A stretch of DNA of 14,983 nucleotides from the NCBI GenBank assembly GCA_965141735.1, contig CBCSOX010000049.1:1-14983 (forward strand), given 5' to 3'. Below, piece by piece: positions 1 to 8,143 of this stretch. The translations under genes were made by a program, and so were the position numbers. The notes under the pieces were generated by a model. That model worked only from the letters and a program-made list of their open reading frames with translations, had not been told where the DNA came from and searched no databases. Each line of letters starts with the position of its first letter. Positions within the stretch are counted from its first letter, which is position 1. The stretch is from Massilioclostridium sp965141735 (lineage in GTDB: Bacteria > Bacillota > Clostridia > Oscillospirales > Ruminococcaceae).

Positions 1-3000
1 CCCGCGACCGCACCGGTCGTCTCAAAGCCGTTTTCCGGGTTGAGAACTGAAAAGCTCATCCCCACGCAGTGGGAAATCTCGCCCTTGTTGACTCCGACGA
101 GCCCACCTGCTGTCCCTGCAGCCTCTACCTCCCAATTGATGGCGTAGCTCCGCTCAATTTTTCCGGAATTTCTGCTGACCAGTCCGCCCGCAGTGCCTCG
201 GTTCATCCTTACAGTTCCAGATGCATAGCAGTCCTGAATCAGCCCATAGTTCTCACCGACCAGACCGCCCGACATGTCCGTTGTCCCCGTCCCGCTGTTT
301 GTGACCCGGTTGCCTGCGGTACTGGCTTTGATCACGGCGTTGTGGTTCGCCTGGCCAACCAAGCCGCCGGCGTTCCCATTCTTAATCTCAATGGTTCCGT
401 TGGTATGGCAGTCGCTGACCGTCACCTTCATGATCTGTCCGATCAGCCCTCCGGTCATACCCATCCAACGGGTGGGCGTCCCATTCGTCAGGCTGCCGCC
501 TTTGGCTGTACAGGATTCGATGGTTCCGTTTTCAGCTAAACCAATTAGGCCGCCCAGAATGGACGCGTTTTGGCTTGTCAGACTGACATTCGCCGAGCTG
601 TTTCTGACAACTCCATCGATAAAGGTTCCCACCAGGCCGCCTGTTTCTGCGTGGTTCTGGAGTTCCACTGTGCCGCTGGCAGAGCAGTTGTCCACCAAGC
701 CGGCGCTCATTCCAACCAGGCCGCCGATGCTGCTCTCACTTTGAGCCGATTTGCCGCCTGTGATCTTGCCGCTGACCGAGCAGCCGGTGATCTCCCCGGC
801 GTTTCGCGCCGCTAACATGCCCATATCCCGATTGCCTTTGATGTTCGCGCCAAGGATGTTGACGTCTCGAATCACCGCTTTGTTGCCCGTAATGCCGAAC
901 AGGCCCTTGCCATCGGTATTGTCGTCCTGCGTGGTGAGGCCGGTGATGCTGCTTCCTTTGCCCATAAAGGTTCCTTGGAAGGCGTGATCTTTGTCCTTGC
1001 CGATCGGCTCCCAGTTCTCAATCCCGCGCAGGCTGATATAGCTCGCATCCAGATAGATGGTTTTTCCCTCGAAGCTCACGTACCCATTTGCGGTGTTCCC
1101 GTTGACGAGATTGGCGAGGGCCGAGAACTGCGAAACAGTTCGAATAGTAAAGCTGCTGCTGGACGGGTCGTACCAACTATAATCCGGCCCCGAGGGTTCC
1201 TCACGGTTTAAAAAAATCGGATTTTGACTGCCGCCCACATGTTTGAGTGTGGGCAGAGGGGCTCCGTAGTACAGCGCCAGATTGCAGTAGGTCATGTCCC
1301 AGACATCCGAAAAGTCGCCGCCGAACCACTTGCCCCAGTCCTGGGCTGAACCGTATAAGATATTCTCCCCATGCCTGCCGTTGAGATCGCTGTCGCCCGA
1401 CTGTGATTTTCCGTCGACCAGCATGTCCGACCGCGCGTAGTTGTTTTGCAGCGACGCCGTTTTGGAGCCGACGCGGGTGAACTCGTCGTAGCTGCCGGGC
1501 GCGATGCCGGAGGTAATAAAATTGCCGTCCATTTCAACGCTCCTGCTCAGGGCCACACAGTTGCGGATGGTTCCCTTTTCATAGCTTGCGGCGAGCCCCA
1601 TTGCCCTGCCTGAGGTGCCGATGCCGAGTTTTTTCACAAAGACCTCGCCGGTGGCGTAGCACCGGTTGACATACGCCGCATCAAGCTCCTCCTCTTTATA
1701 GTCGTCATTATCAGGATCAGGAACATTGACCGTCGCTGGACGCTGCTCTCCGACCAGAGCGCCCGCCCGGGCCTCCGGCCTCGAGCCGTTGCCGGCTGAA
1801 ACCCTGCCGGTCGAGTAGCAGTCGTTCACATACGTTTCATTCTGCCCGATCAGGCCGCCCGCCACACAAATTGCGCTCTGACTGGCGTCCACCGAGCCAG
1901 TGGCATAGCATTCCTTCACATCTCCGTTTGAGCCGCGCGGTACATCTGCTTCATATGCGTTCATTCCAATCAGGCCGCCGAGCGTTGCCTCGCTTCTCGT
2001 GGAGGTGACGTTTCCGGTCGCGTAGCAGCGCAGAACTGTCGAATTATTGGAGCCCATCAGCCCTCCCGCGCAGGTTCCGAGCAGGTTGGTCGTAACATTT
2101 CCCGTGGCATGGCACTGCTCCACAAGGACTCGAAAGCCGTTTGTACCGATCAGGCCGCCGGCAAAGTTCGAATATTCCCGCTCACCGCTCAATTGAACAT
2201 CAACAGCAGAGGAGCAATTTTGAACCGTCGTCCAGTCCTCGGAGTCAAGCTCTGTGGTGGTCACCCCAATCAGGCCGCCTGCCAGTCCGTTCGCACGAAT
2301 ATAGCCTGAGGAGGTACAGTCCTCTACAATGGTCCCCTCCTGAACCTGAATGGCCAGACCGCCAACGATGCTGCGGTATTGACCTGGGTTTATCTGAGTC
2401 CCATTGGTTGAAACAAGGTTGACATTCTCGGTGTGGCAGTTGCGCACTGTCCCGCCTATGACAAACCCAAGGAGTCCGCCTACGTACCCGTCAAGGCTAC
2501 GGACGTTGTTCGCAGTGCAGTTTTCAATGAGGGAATTTTCGGCACGTCCTACCAGAGTTGCATTGGTTGATGAAGACGCATTCAGGTTAACATCACGAAA
2601 TGAAAGGTTTTTGATCGAACTGTCCTCGATTCTTCCGAAAAGAGCTGCATATCCATCCAAGGCGTTCGAGATTCTCAGATTAGAAATGACCTTGCCTGTC
2701 CCGTCAAACGATCCGCGGAACGGGTGTTCATACGTGCCGATCGACATCCAGCCTCTGTTGTCCAAATTGATGTCCTGGGTGAGCGTTAGGGTTTTTCCCG
2801 CAAAATCCACCGTTAATGCTTCCCCGGATACGGTCAAGTCCCCGTTGACCAGCAAGGCGAGACCCGCCAGATCATCCCCGTTTTCAATCACATAGCTTTC
2901 ATCTTCCTCGTGCCCAAAATACCAAGAGAAATCTATGTCCCCGGACCAAGTAGGCTCTGCCGCCAAGGTTACGATTGCCATGAAGGGCAGCATCCCCACG

Positions 3001-3059
3001 ATCATGCACACGCTGAGCAAAAACGCCAGCACGCGGCATGAAGAATGTGTTGTTTTCAT
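1..3059 (-). CDS. Large secreted GLUG-repeat surface protein, N-terminal ~1019 residues (3' end outside window)
   Basis: The frame is open without a stop from the ATG at 3057-3059 to the window edge, so the gene is partial. The start is fixed by AGGAGG at 3067-3072, 7 nt upstream. Residues 1-34 form a signal peptide (basic start, long hydrophobic core, cleavage likely at L-A-A|E). Two modules follow. Each opens with a header of the type LA-LVNG ... W-x-[SP]-IG ... F-x-G-[ST]-F and continues with GLUG repeats (GG-L-[IVLM]-G then a C-[YH]-A-T-G-like turn). I count 13 strict GGLxG motifs plus 3 variants. Module 1 spans roughly residues 35-610; the second header begins near nt 1145. GLUG repeats are known from adhesins and IgA-protease-like surface proteins and are predicted beta-solenoid-like; adhesion is inferred here. 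It is co-transcribed behind the four-helix-bundle gene. Anchoring cannot be judged because the C terminus is missing. Confidence 0.9.
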   Translation of the reverse strand, partial: MKTTHSSCRVLAFLLSVCMIVGMLPFMAIVTLAAEPTWSGDIDFSWYFGHEEDESYVIENGDDLAGLALLVNGDLTVSGEALTVDFAGKTLTLTQDINLDNRGWMSIGTYEHPFRGSFDGTGKVISNLRISNALDGYAALFGRIEDSSIKNLSFRDVNLNASSSTNATLVGRAENSLIENCTANNVRSLDGYVGGLLGFVIGGTVRNCHTENVNLVSTNGTQINPGQYRSIVGGLAIQVQEGTIVEDCTSSGYIRANGLAGGLIGVTTTELDSEDWTTVQNCSSAVDVQLSGEREYSNFAGGLIGTNGFRVLVEQCHATGNVTTNLLGTCAGGLMGSNNSTVLRCYATGNVTSTRSEATLGGLIGMNAYEADVPRGSNGDVKECYATGSVDASQSAICVAGGLIGQNETYVNDCYSTGRVSAGNGSRPEARAGALVGEQRPATVNVPDPDNDDYKEEELDAAYVNRCYATGEVFVKKLGIGTSGRAMGLAASYEKGTIRNCVALSRSVEMDGNFITSGIAPGSYDEFTRVGSKTASLQNNYARSDMLVDGKSQSGDSDLNGRHGENILYGSAQDWGKWFGGDFSDVWDMTYCNLALYYGAPLPTLKHVGGSQNPIFLNREEPSGPDYSWYDPSSSSFTIRTVSQFSALANLVNGNTANGYVSFEGKTIYLDASYISLRGIENWEPIGKDKDHAFQGTFMGKGSSITGLTTQDDNTDGKGLFGITGNKAVIRDVNILGANIKGNRDMGMLAARNAGEITGCSVSGKITGGKSAQSESSIGGLVGMSAGLVDNCSASGTVELQNHAETGGLVGTFIDGVVRNSSANVSLTSQNASILGGLIGLAENGTIESCTAKGGSLTNGTPTRWMGMTGGLIGQIMKVTVSDCHTNGTIEIKNGNAGGLVGQANHNAVIKASTAGNRVTNSGTGTTDMSGGLVGENYGLIQDCYASGTVRMNRGTAGGLVSRNSGKIERSYAINWEVEAAGTAGGLVGVNKGEISHCVGMSFSVLNPENGFETTGAVA

Positions 3060-3088
3060 TGTTTTTCCTCCTTTTGTCCTGTTCTTTT

Positions 3089-3424
3089 TCATGAGCTTTG
3101 TGTGTCCTGTTCCGATTCAGGCTTGGATGCCTGAGTCAGCTCTTTGAGCAATTCCCGTCCCTCCTTTCGAATATGGTTGCTTTGAAGCTCGGTCAGATAT
3201 CCCGCGCGGACAGCCATTCCAATGATGTAATCCACCCGGTTGAGCGCTTCGATTCCCCGCTTTAAGGCGTCGGGAGAATCTTTTTGCTGGACGGCAAGTC
3301 CGGCCTCGACTCCGCTCGACAGCAGCGCTTCGCTGAGCGGAAAGTGATTGTCATCTTCGAGTAAGAATTTCACCAGTTCCGCAACGCGAACCGAATAATT
3401 GCAAATCTTCTCCGCCAACTCCAT
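3089..3424 (-). CDS. Four-helix bundle protein (S23/IVP- and Avd-like fold)
   Basis: A 111-residue, almost wholly helical, cytosolic protein. Helix 1 is about residues 1-23, a short loop holds DDNHFPLSE, helix 2 carries LSEALLSSGVEAGLAVQQ (30-47), helix 3 is about 50-74 and helix 4 about 79-98. This matches the family pattern L-S-x-x-L-x-x-S-G-x-x-x-G-x-x-x-x-x found in 23S rRNA intervening-sequence proteins and in Avd of diversity-generating retroelements, although the usual RSGTSIGANxxEA core is diverged. The ATG at 3424 is chosen over TTG at 3430 because AAGGAGG (3434-3440) stands 9 nt before the ATG but only 3 nt before the TTG. The gene ends 29 bp before the GLUG gene, so the two are probably one operon. 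The molecular role of stand-alone members is unknown; no reverse transcriptase or 23S rRNA is in the window. Confidence 0.8.
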   Translation of the reverse strand: MELAEKICNYSVRVAELVKFLLEDDNHFPLSEALLSSGVEAGLAVQQKDSPDALKRGIEALNRVDYIIGMAVRAGYLTELQSNHIRKEGRELLKELTQASKPESEQDTQSS

Positions 3425-3480
3425 TCTCAATTCCCTCCTTTCCCTCTAAACTCAGAGACCGGCCTGCTCCATCTAATTGC

Positions 3481-3486
3481 AGTATA
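3481..3486 (-). promoter_or_regulatory. Candidate -10 element (TATACT) for the four-helix-bundle/GLUG operon
   Basis: On the minus strand TATACT lies 57 bp upstream of the chosen ATG. No good -35 hexamer is found 16-18 bp further up (the region is T-rich), which would suit an activator-dependent promoter. The nearest GTATGA-type box (3516-3530) starts 29 bp upstream of this hexamer, a usual place for an activator site. Confidence 0.4.
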
Positions 3487-3515
3487 CAGAAAGATGAATA
3501 AAAATAAAATCGTCC

Positions 3516-3666
3516 GGTATGAGGGTTTTTACAAATAATTTTATTCTCTCTCCCATAGAAAACTGCGATGGTATGAGGTTTTTAAGAATCTTAAAGCAAA
3601 TCTGAAAGGAAGAAGCACAAAAATCCTCATACCGTATGAACCTATTTGTTGTACCGTTTCATACGG
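3516..3666. promoter_or_regulatory. Cluster of five GTATGA/TCATAC half-sites: multi-site operator or inverted-repeat region
   Basis: GTATGA occurs at 3517-3522, 3571-3576 and 3634-3639; its complement TCATAC at 3627-3632 and 3659-3664. Three copies are part of a longer motif: GGTATGAGGGTTTTT (3516-3530), GGTATGAGGTTTTT (3570-3583) and, inverted, AAAAATCCTCATACC (3619-3633). The pair at 3627-3639 forms a perfect 13-bp dyad (TCATACCGTATGA), and CCGTATGAA (3632-3640) is repeated inverted at 3658-3666. The GTATGA steps of 54 and 63 bp and the TCATAC step of 32 bp are all near whole helical turns. The array lies just upstream of the operon that reads left. The binding protein is unknown; neither hydrolase promoter in the window carries the motif. 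Confidence 0.7.
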
Positions 3667-3674
3667 AATTTACA

Positions 3675-3719
3675 CAAATAATAAAGTCTCAATCAATACG
3701 ATTGAGACTTTATTATTTG
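3675..3719 (-). terminator. 19-bp perfect hairpin downstream of tRNA-Asn copy 1
   Basis: Arms 3675-3693 and 3701-3719 are exactly complementary, with a 7-nt loop. The core AAAGTC...GACTTT recurs in the hairpin at 9174-9202, in the same position relative to tRNA copy 2. I read it as a transcription terminator, possibly bidirectional, that insulates the GLUG operon control region from the tRNA. A role as a protein-binding dyad is not excluded. Confidence 0.6.
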
Positions 3720-3779
3720 ACTCGAAATTATATGACAAAATGATCCTGTTCTGTTGCTTTTCTATTGTATTTTTAAAAT

Positions 3780-3817
3780 CATTAAGTCCTGCAAACTTTC
3801 GTTTACAGGACTTAATG
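3780..3817 (-). terminator. tRNA-Asn copy 1 downstream hairpin with GAAA loop
   Basis: Arms 3781-3796 and 3801-3816 pair along their whole length with a four-base loop, and C3780/G3817 extend the stem. The one imperfect pair is G-U in minus-strand RNA but C-A in plus-strand RNA, pointing to function in minus-strand transcripts. It starts 3 nt past the tRNA 3' end and is followed by ATTTTAAAAA on the minus strand. Confidence 0.65.
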
Positions 3818-3819
3818 GT

Positions 3820-3893
3820 TGGCTCCCCTGTTGGGCTCGAGCTAACGACAACGCGGTTAACAGCCGCATGCTCTATCAACTGAGCTAAGGAGA
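3820..3893 (-). tRNA. tRNA-Asn(GTT), degenerate; probable pseudogene
   Basis: Minus strand. The D-arm GCTCAGTTGATAGAGC, the anticodon arm with loop CTGTTAA (anticodon GTT at 3859-3861), a T-arm and an encoded 3' CCA are all recognisable. Length is 74 rather than 76 nt. The acceptor stem is one pair short (TCTCCT with AGGGGA), the T-stem has an A-C mismatch, and the T-loop starts C-T-C instead of T-T-C. These defects suggest a decaying copy, although the 6-bp acceptor still pairs fully (one T-G). It is related to the tRNA-Asn sequences at 9310 and 14930. Confidence 0.7.
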
Positions 3894-4020
3894 ATTATCA
3901 AAAGATATGAAATTTTGGATATGGTATTCTCTCTTGTAACTCAGTGGTGAAATTTTAAGCCACTGCATATTGGTTCAACTAACCTCAACATCCCTACAAT
4001 TCAAGGTAGAAACTGCTACT
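3894..4020. other. Intergenic stretch with no recognisable gene
   Basis: This AT-rich spacer lies between the 5' end of tRNA-Asn copy 1 and the terminator of the first hydrolase. It holds a short CAGTGG...CCACTG dyad but no open reading frame with a ribosome binding site. I see nothing else in it. Confidence 0.5.
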
Positions 4021-4054
4021 AAAAATGCTCAGTCATATATGACTGAGCATTTTT
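4021..4054 (-). terminator. Terminator of the first GH106-like gene
   Basis: A perfect palindrome: ten GC-containing pairs (TGCTCAGTCA with its complement) around TATA, flanked by A5 on one side and T5 on the other. It therefore works as an intrinsic terminator on either strand. It begins 32 bp past the hydrolase stop codon. Confidence 0.9.
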
Positions 4055-4086
4055 TCATGTTTTAGAATATGAACCGGGGGATGGTT

Positions 4087-7000
4087 CTATTTTTTCTTTT
4101 TCAACAGTGCAAATCCAGCCCCTGCCAGGGTCAGTAAGGTAATTGCAGCGGCAATCGGCGCTGTCTCTCCTGTTTTTACGTTTCCGTTTCCGGTGCTCAG
4201 CTTAGAGTCACCTTCTACCGCAGCGCCTTGTTTTGCGGGGGCAGACGCTTCAACTGCAATCAGCCCGTCAATTGCTGCATTCAAGCCATCAACGGCATCG
4301 TTGACTTCAGCCTGGGTGGCATTTTCGTCCTCTTTTACGATTTTGGCCGCCTCATTTGTCTGATGAAAGACTACAACGCTCTCAGCTGTATAAGCTGTGG
4401 TGTCAATCGACGATGCTTTTGCTAGCACTGCCTCGAGTACTGATTTGTCTGCGCGGAAACGCAGCGCCATCATTGCGTCAAGCAGAGCGGACTCTGCTTC
4501 TCTGACATCCTGCTGCATTGCGTCCCCGTCGTCAAAAACTGCTTTTGCCGCGGTCAGCTGAGCGACGAACGGCTCTGCTGTTGCCGGGGTATAGAGGTCG
4601 ATCTGTGCATAAAAACCGTTTGAAAGATCGATCAGCTTGCCGAGAGAGGTCTTGTCCCCACGGACAAATCCGAGCTTGTGGATTTCGGTCATAAGGGTCT
4701 GCCATGCCGCGTCAACCGATGCCTGGTCAGCCTTGAGATCTGCGTCAACCGCACGGGCGTTGACAAGCGCCTCGGTGAAGGAAGCCTGTACAGACTCAAT
4801 GACGTTGTCAAACTCATCGGAATTGTAAGCAGCTTCTGCGTATGCGAGAACGGAGCGGAGAATAGTCTTATTAGGTGAGGAAGGAATTTCCTTTTCCTCA
4901 ACCGCAACAGCTGTATATGCAGTGAGCTTGACGGAGCCGGTCATGCCGTAATCGGCAAAATCAGGAATATAGTTGCTCCATCCGGGATAGCCCTCGGGCA
5001 GGAACTTGTTGCGCAAAGAGCTTGTAACACGCACCTCAATGGTGTTCTCACCCGGGGTTACAACCCCCGTGAGGTCCGCCGTACAGGTGTCGATATTCAC
5101 ATCCACCTGCTGTCCGTTGACAAAGACGGCTGCCGTCCCGCCGCAGAACGAATCCGCCTGGAACATGAGGCGATTTTGCGCAGACCAGCTGTCCGGGAGG
5201 GTAAAGGTGTTGCGGTAGGTTCCGACGCCGGAAACTGTAGATCCGACCTGTTCGATGTCTTTCCATGGAATCAGAGCGGTTTTCCCCACCTCAATCTGTA
5301 CCTTGTTGGTGGCGTAGGTGACTTCGGTAGAAATATGGCCGGTCCCGCGGTCTTCGGTGCGGGTGACCTTGTCGCCCGGTTCCCAGGACTCCACCGTCAG
5401 ATTCCACTGATCGAGCGTGATGTCATCCGGCACTTCTGCCGTCACCTGATCGGTGCTGCCGTCGCTGTAGCGGACAGAAGCGGCGCCGCTCTGCGGAACC
5501 TGCAGCACAAATTTGCCGTCTTCCACCGTTACCTTCTCTACGTTCTCGGTTTCGATGACCGTTTTGGCAGCTTTGTCATTCGGGTCAAGCGCGAATACAA
5601 CGACTTCTCCCGGGGCAATGTCCACATTTAAAACAGTTCGTCCATCCGAGTAAGAATACGCGCCGATTTCTTCCGCTTTGTTGCTCCAGGTGTCATAGGT
5701 ATAGGGTTTGTAGATCCCCTCTACTGAAATCTGTCCGGTATAATTATCTGTATCTTCATACATGTAGTGATACACATAGAGATAGGTAGCATCCTCCGCT
5801 TTGCGCATGGTGGTGAGAAGCTTCTGATTGGGCTGCACAAATTCGGCGCGGGGCTTTACACCGAGCGACTGCAGCGCATCCTTTGCCTGAGCCTGTGTCT
5901 TGACAGTCTTGACAGTACCCAGCGCCTTGATCTGGGCCATCACCTCTGCAAGCTCGGCGTCCTTGCCGTCGTTAGACCCTGTGATCACCGCCGCGCCCTC
6001 ATTGTACTTGATTCTCGTCGGCTGATTCTCAATGATTTCTTCTGACGGCCCATCGACAAGGACGACCGGGAGGCCGCCTTTTGCCCACTCATAAAGCACC
6101 TTTGCGCTTTCCAGCGGCAGCTCATCCCGATAGAGGAGAAGGGCCTTGTAACCGACGCTATCCGCCTGGACAATCCCATTTTCGCAGGTGATCTCCTCGT
6201 CCTGCAAAAGATAAGGGGAGAAGTAATCATAGGTATACCCGGCATCCTGCAAAGTGGTGTCCTGCCAGTAGTAGCCTTTGTGCTGGTGTGTGAGGTTTGT
6301 GCCCTGGGTGTCATTGTAATCAAAGAAACGGTGCCGGGCAAGCTGATAGAGATAATCGGAACGGAGAATGCCGACATCCATCTGGGAAATCCCCTGCATC
6401 AGCACGGATTGCAGACGGGAGATGTGTTCACCCCAGACTTTTGGGTAATCGATGGAATTCGGTTGGCGCTTGTTATAGCGCTCCCCCCATCTCTGGTACA
6501 TGCCCTCGAATCCAGGCCAGTCGCAATGCCCGTCCGGTCCGTATTCTGAAGAATAGCCATGCGTCACCGTCTTTTGAATGCCAGACGCAAACTGGGTGTA
6601 GATGGTCTGATTCAGATAGTTGTTGCTGTATTTATAGTTGCCCATGATGACGGCATTGGTCTCGGATGAGTACAGTTTGTTGTACAGGTGCGCTGCACCC
6701 GACTGACCGCGATAGGCATCGATGTCCGACGCTGTGGCCAAAGACTCGCTCTCGACAAAATCAACGCTCTTAACCGGCTGGGAAATCTCCAGCATCTGGC
6801 CAAAGGAATTCTGTGCGCGCAAGGTAATGCCATAGCGGTTGAGCCACTCGCGCATCACCTCGAGATGGTTTTCCATATACAGCTCTGTGTTGGTCTGATA
6901 GAGGTCGTTGCGAATCTTTTGCGCAAGATCCTCCTGTCCCTCCAGGTCATACGCATAGGATTTCGAGCGATTGTGTGCAAAATCAGACAGGATGAGTACG

Positions 7001-7992
7001 GGCAGATACTTGCTCACATCATAGCCGCGCCGCGACTCGAATTCTTCCAGATAATCTGTGCACCAGAGGTTTCCAGTCATATTTGCGCCATGAGGGTCAA
7101 CCTCTAAGGAGTCCTCAAACATCGTGACGTTGCCGTTTTCCTGAATGAGCTCACGCAGTTCCGAAGTCAGGACTGTTTCCTCCCAATAGTCAATCAGTGC
7201 GTTTGCCCCTTCTTTGGAGAAATAATTGATGGTGTAGGAATTGGAAATTGCCGGCTTGTAGCTTTCACTGGTCCCGTACTGCCAAAAGGCAAACAGGGTG
7301 TAGCTGCCGTCGGATGGCGCGGTATAGCGGATGTTCCAGGACCCGTCCGGGTTCTGGGTGGCAAGGCCGGTCACATCGGTGAGTGAATCGCTCTCAAGAT
7401 TTGTTGCCCCGCTTTCGGTGGCTTCTGCCACTTTTGCAGCAGTGACTTTCACAAGACGGATTTTGGTCGCATGTTCTGTCAGCTCAGCCTGTGGGAGCAC
7501 CCCGTCGTACGTTTCCCCCGGCGCCAATTCAATCGTCCTGTAGCCAAGCTCCTGGGAAGCCGCCTCCTCATCCGGGTTGATGCTGACAAGGTTGGATGTG
7601 GACCAGTGGGTGCCGCTCGTGAAGCTCACGCCCATTCCGAGCTTTGTGCATTCTTCCACAACTAGCTGAGAATCATGAATCCATTCCTCAGAGCCCCATG
7701 CATAGGTTGCGTCGTCCAGATACTCCGATTCGTCCAGCGTCACAAATTCGACGGCCCCAAATCCGTAGTCATAGAGCTCCCGGATTGATTCTCGAATTGT
7801 CTCATCGGTATGAAGCCCCTCTGCCATCCACCACCGTGCGGCGGGCCGCTGCTCCATCGAAGGATTTTCAAACCGTGACTCGATTTGACTCGCAAAATCC
7901 GGTTCGGCATTCTTCGCACTGGCGAATACCGTTGCTGTGGACACAAGCATCGACGTGCAGAGTACAGCAGCTAAAATCTTCTTAAACTCCAT
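4087..7992 (-). CDS. Secreted, wall-anchored GH106-like glycoside hydrolase (alpha-L-rhamnosidase type) with FIVAR repeats, copy A
   Basis: 1301 residues. A signal peptide (1-26, cleavage after A-S-A) is followed by a large catalytic region (about 45-800) with GH106-type motifs: RWW at 53-55 in the first strand, then GFGAVEF (77-83), MFEDSLE (291-297), GYD (323-325), an R-x-Q segment (392-394), VESES (413-417), a His-rich THGY (477-480), YDYFS (588-592) and LPVVLVDGP (641-649). A beta-sandwich of the galactose-binding type covers about 915-1026, three FIVAR-like helical repeats about 1043-1246, and the tail has NVKTGE (1271-1276), a membrane segment and KKKK. GH106 enzymes release L-rhamnose from plant polysaccharides; the substrate here is inferred, and catalytic residues were not assigned. 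AGGAGG (7998-8003) is 5 nt from the ATG. It is divergent from the AraC gene at 8218, the likely controller, and paralogous to the gene at 9460-13293. Confidence 0.82.
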   Translation of the reverse strand: MEFKKILAAVLCTSMLVSTATVFASAKNAEPDFASQIESRFENPSMEQRPAARWWMAEGLHTDETIRESIRELYDYGFGAVEFVTLDESEYLDDATYAWGSEEWIHDSQLVVEECTKLGMGVSFTSGTHWSTSNLVSINPDEEAASQELGYRTIELAPGETYDGVLPQAELTEHATKIRLVKVTAAKVAEATESGATNLESDSLTDVTGLATQNPDGSWNIRYTAPSDGSYTLFAFWQYGTSESYKPAISNSYTINYFSKEGANALIDYWEETVLTSELRELIQENGNVTMFEDSLEVDPHGANMTGNLWCTDYLEEFESRRGYDVSKYLPVLILSDFAHNRSKSYAYDLEGQEDLAQKIRNDLYQTNTELYMENHLEVMREWLNRYGITLRAQNSFGQMLEISQPVKSVDFVESESLATASDIDAYRGQSGAAHLYNKLYSSETNAVIMGNYKYSNNYLNQTIYTQFASGIQKTVTHGYSSEYGPDGHCDWPGFEGMYQRWGERYNKRQPNSIDYPKVWGEHISRLQSVLMQGISQMDVGILRSDYLYQLARHRFFDYNDTQGTNLTHQHKGYYWQDTTLQDAGYTYDYFSPYLLQDEEITCENGIVQADSVGYKALLLYRDELPLESAKVLYEWAKGGLPVVLVDGPSEEIIENQPTRIKYNEGAAVITGSNDGKDAELAEVMAQIKALGTVKTVKTQAQAKDALQSLGVKPRAEFVQPNQKLLTTMRKAEDATYLYVYHYMYEDTDNYTGQISVEGIYKPYTYDTWSNKAEEIGAYSYSDGRTVLNVDIAPGEVVVFALDPNDKAAKTVIETENVEKVTVEDGKFVLQVPQSGAASVRYSDGSTDQVTAEVPDDITLDQWNLTVESWEPGDKVTRTEDRGTGHISTEVTYATNKVQIEVGKTALIPWKDIEQVGSTVSGVGTYRNTFTLPDSWSAQNRLMFQADSFCGGTAAVFVNGQQVDVNIDTCTADLTGVVTPGENTIEVRVTSSLRNKFLPEGYPGWSNYIPDFADYGMTGSVKLTAYTAVAVEEKEIPSSPNKTILRSVLAYAEAAYNSDEFDNVIESVQASFTEALVNARAVDADLKADQASVDAAWQTLMTEIHKLGFVRGDKTSLGKLIDLSNGFYAQIDLYTPATAEPFVAQLTAAKAVFDDGDAMQQDVREAESALLDAMMALRFRADKSVLEAVLAKASSIDTTAYTAESVVVFHQTNEAAKIVKEDENATQAEVNDAVDGLNAAIDGLIAVEASAPAKQGAAVEGDSKLSTGNGNVKTGETAPIAAAITLLTLAGAGFALLKKKK

Positions 7993-8050
7993 TTCTTCCT
8001 CCTATTAAACTATTTGTCGAAATTTGAAAAAAATCATTTTTTCATCTCCT

Positions 8051-8079
8051 AGTTTACAGTTTTTATGACTTTCTTACAA
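8051..8079 (-). promoter_or_regulatory. Possible promoter of GH106-like copy A
   Basis: On the minus strand TTGTAA (8074-8079) and TAAACT (8051-8056) are 17 bp apart, the latter preceded by TG. Each matches consensus at only four of six positions. A weak core promoter would fit activation by the adjacent AraC protein. The leader would be about 50 nt. Confidence 0.35.
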
Positions 8080-8143
8080 CAACGTGAGGGAACACAAACT
8101 GTTACGGAAAGGAGCATTTTCTGTAGTTTCCTCTGTTTTTTGC

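Noticed and set aside
69..2895. Many plus-strand open frames across the left 3 kb
   Set aside because: They are antisense shadows of the continuous minus-strand GLUG gene, rich in Pro/Ala/Arg from reversed Gly codons, and lack ribosome binding sites.
3089..3424. 23S rRNA intervening-sequence origin of the four-helix-bundle gene
   Set aside because: There is no rRNA sequence on either side, and the gene is in an operon with a protein-coding gene.
3515..3666. CRISPR array suggested by the regularly spaced GTATGA repeats
   Set aside because: The repeats are short, partly inverted and unequally spaced, and no cas gene is nearby.
3670..3879. 69-codon minus-strand open frame
   Set aside because: It runs through tRNA-Asn copy 1 and both hairpins; the apparent protein is translated RNA-gene sequence.
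3935..3990. tRNA-like words on the plus strand (GTAACTCAGTGGT and GGTTCAA)
   Set aside because: They resemble a D-arm and a T-loop, but no acceptor, anticodon or T-stem can be folded around them; likely chance.
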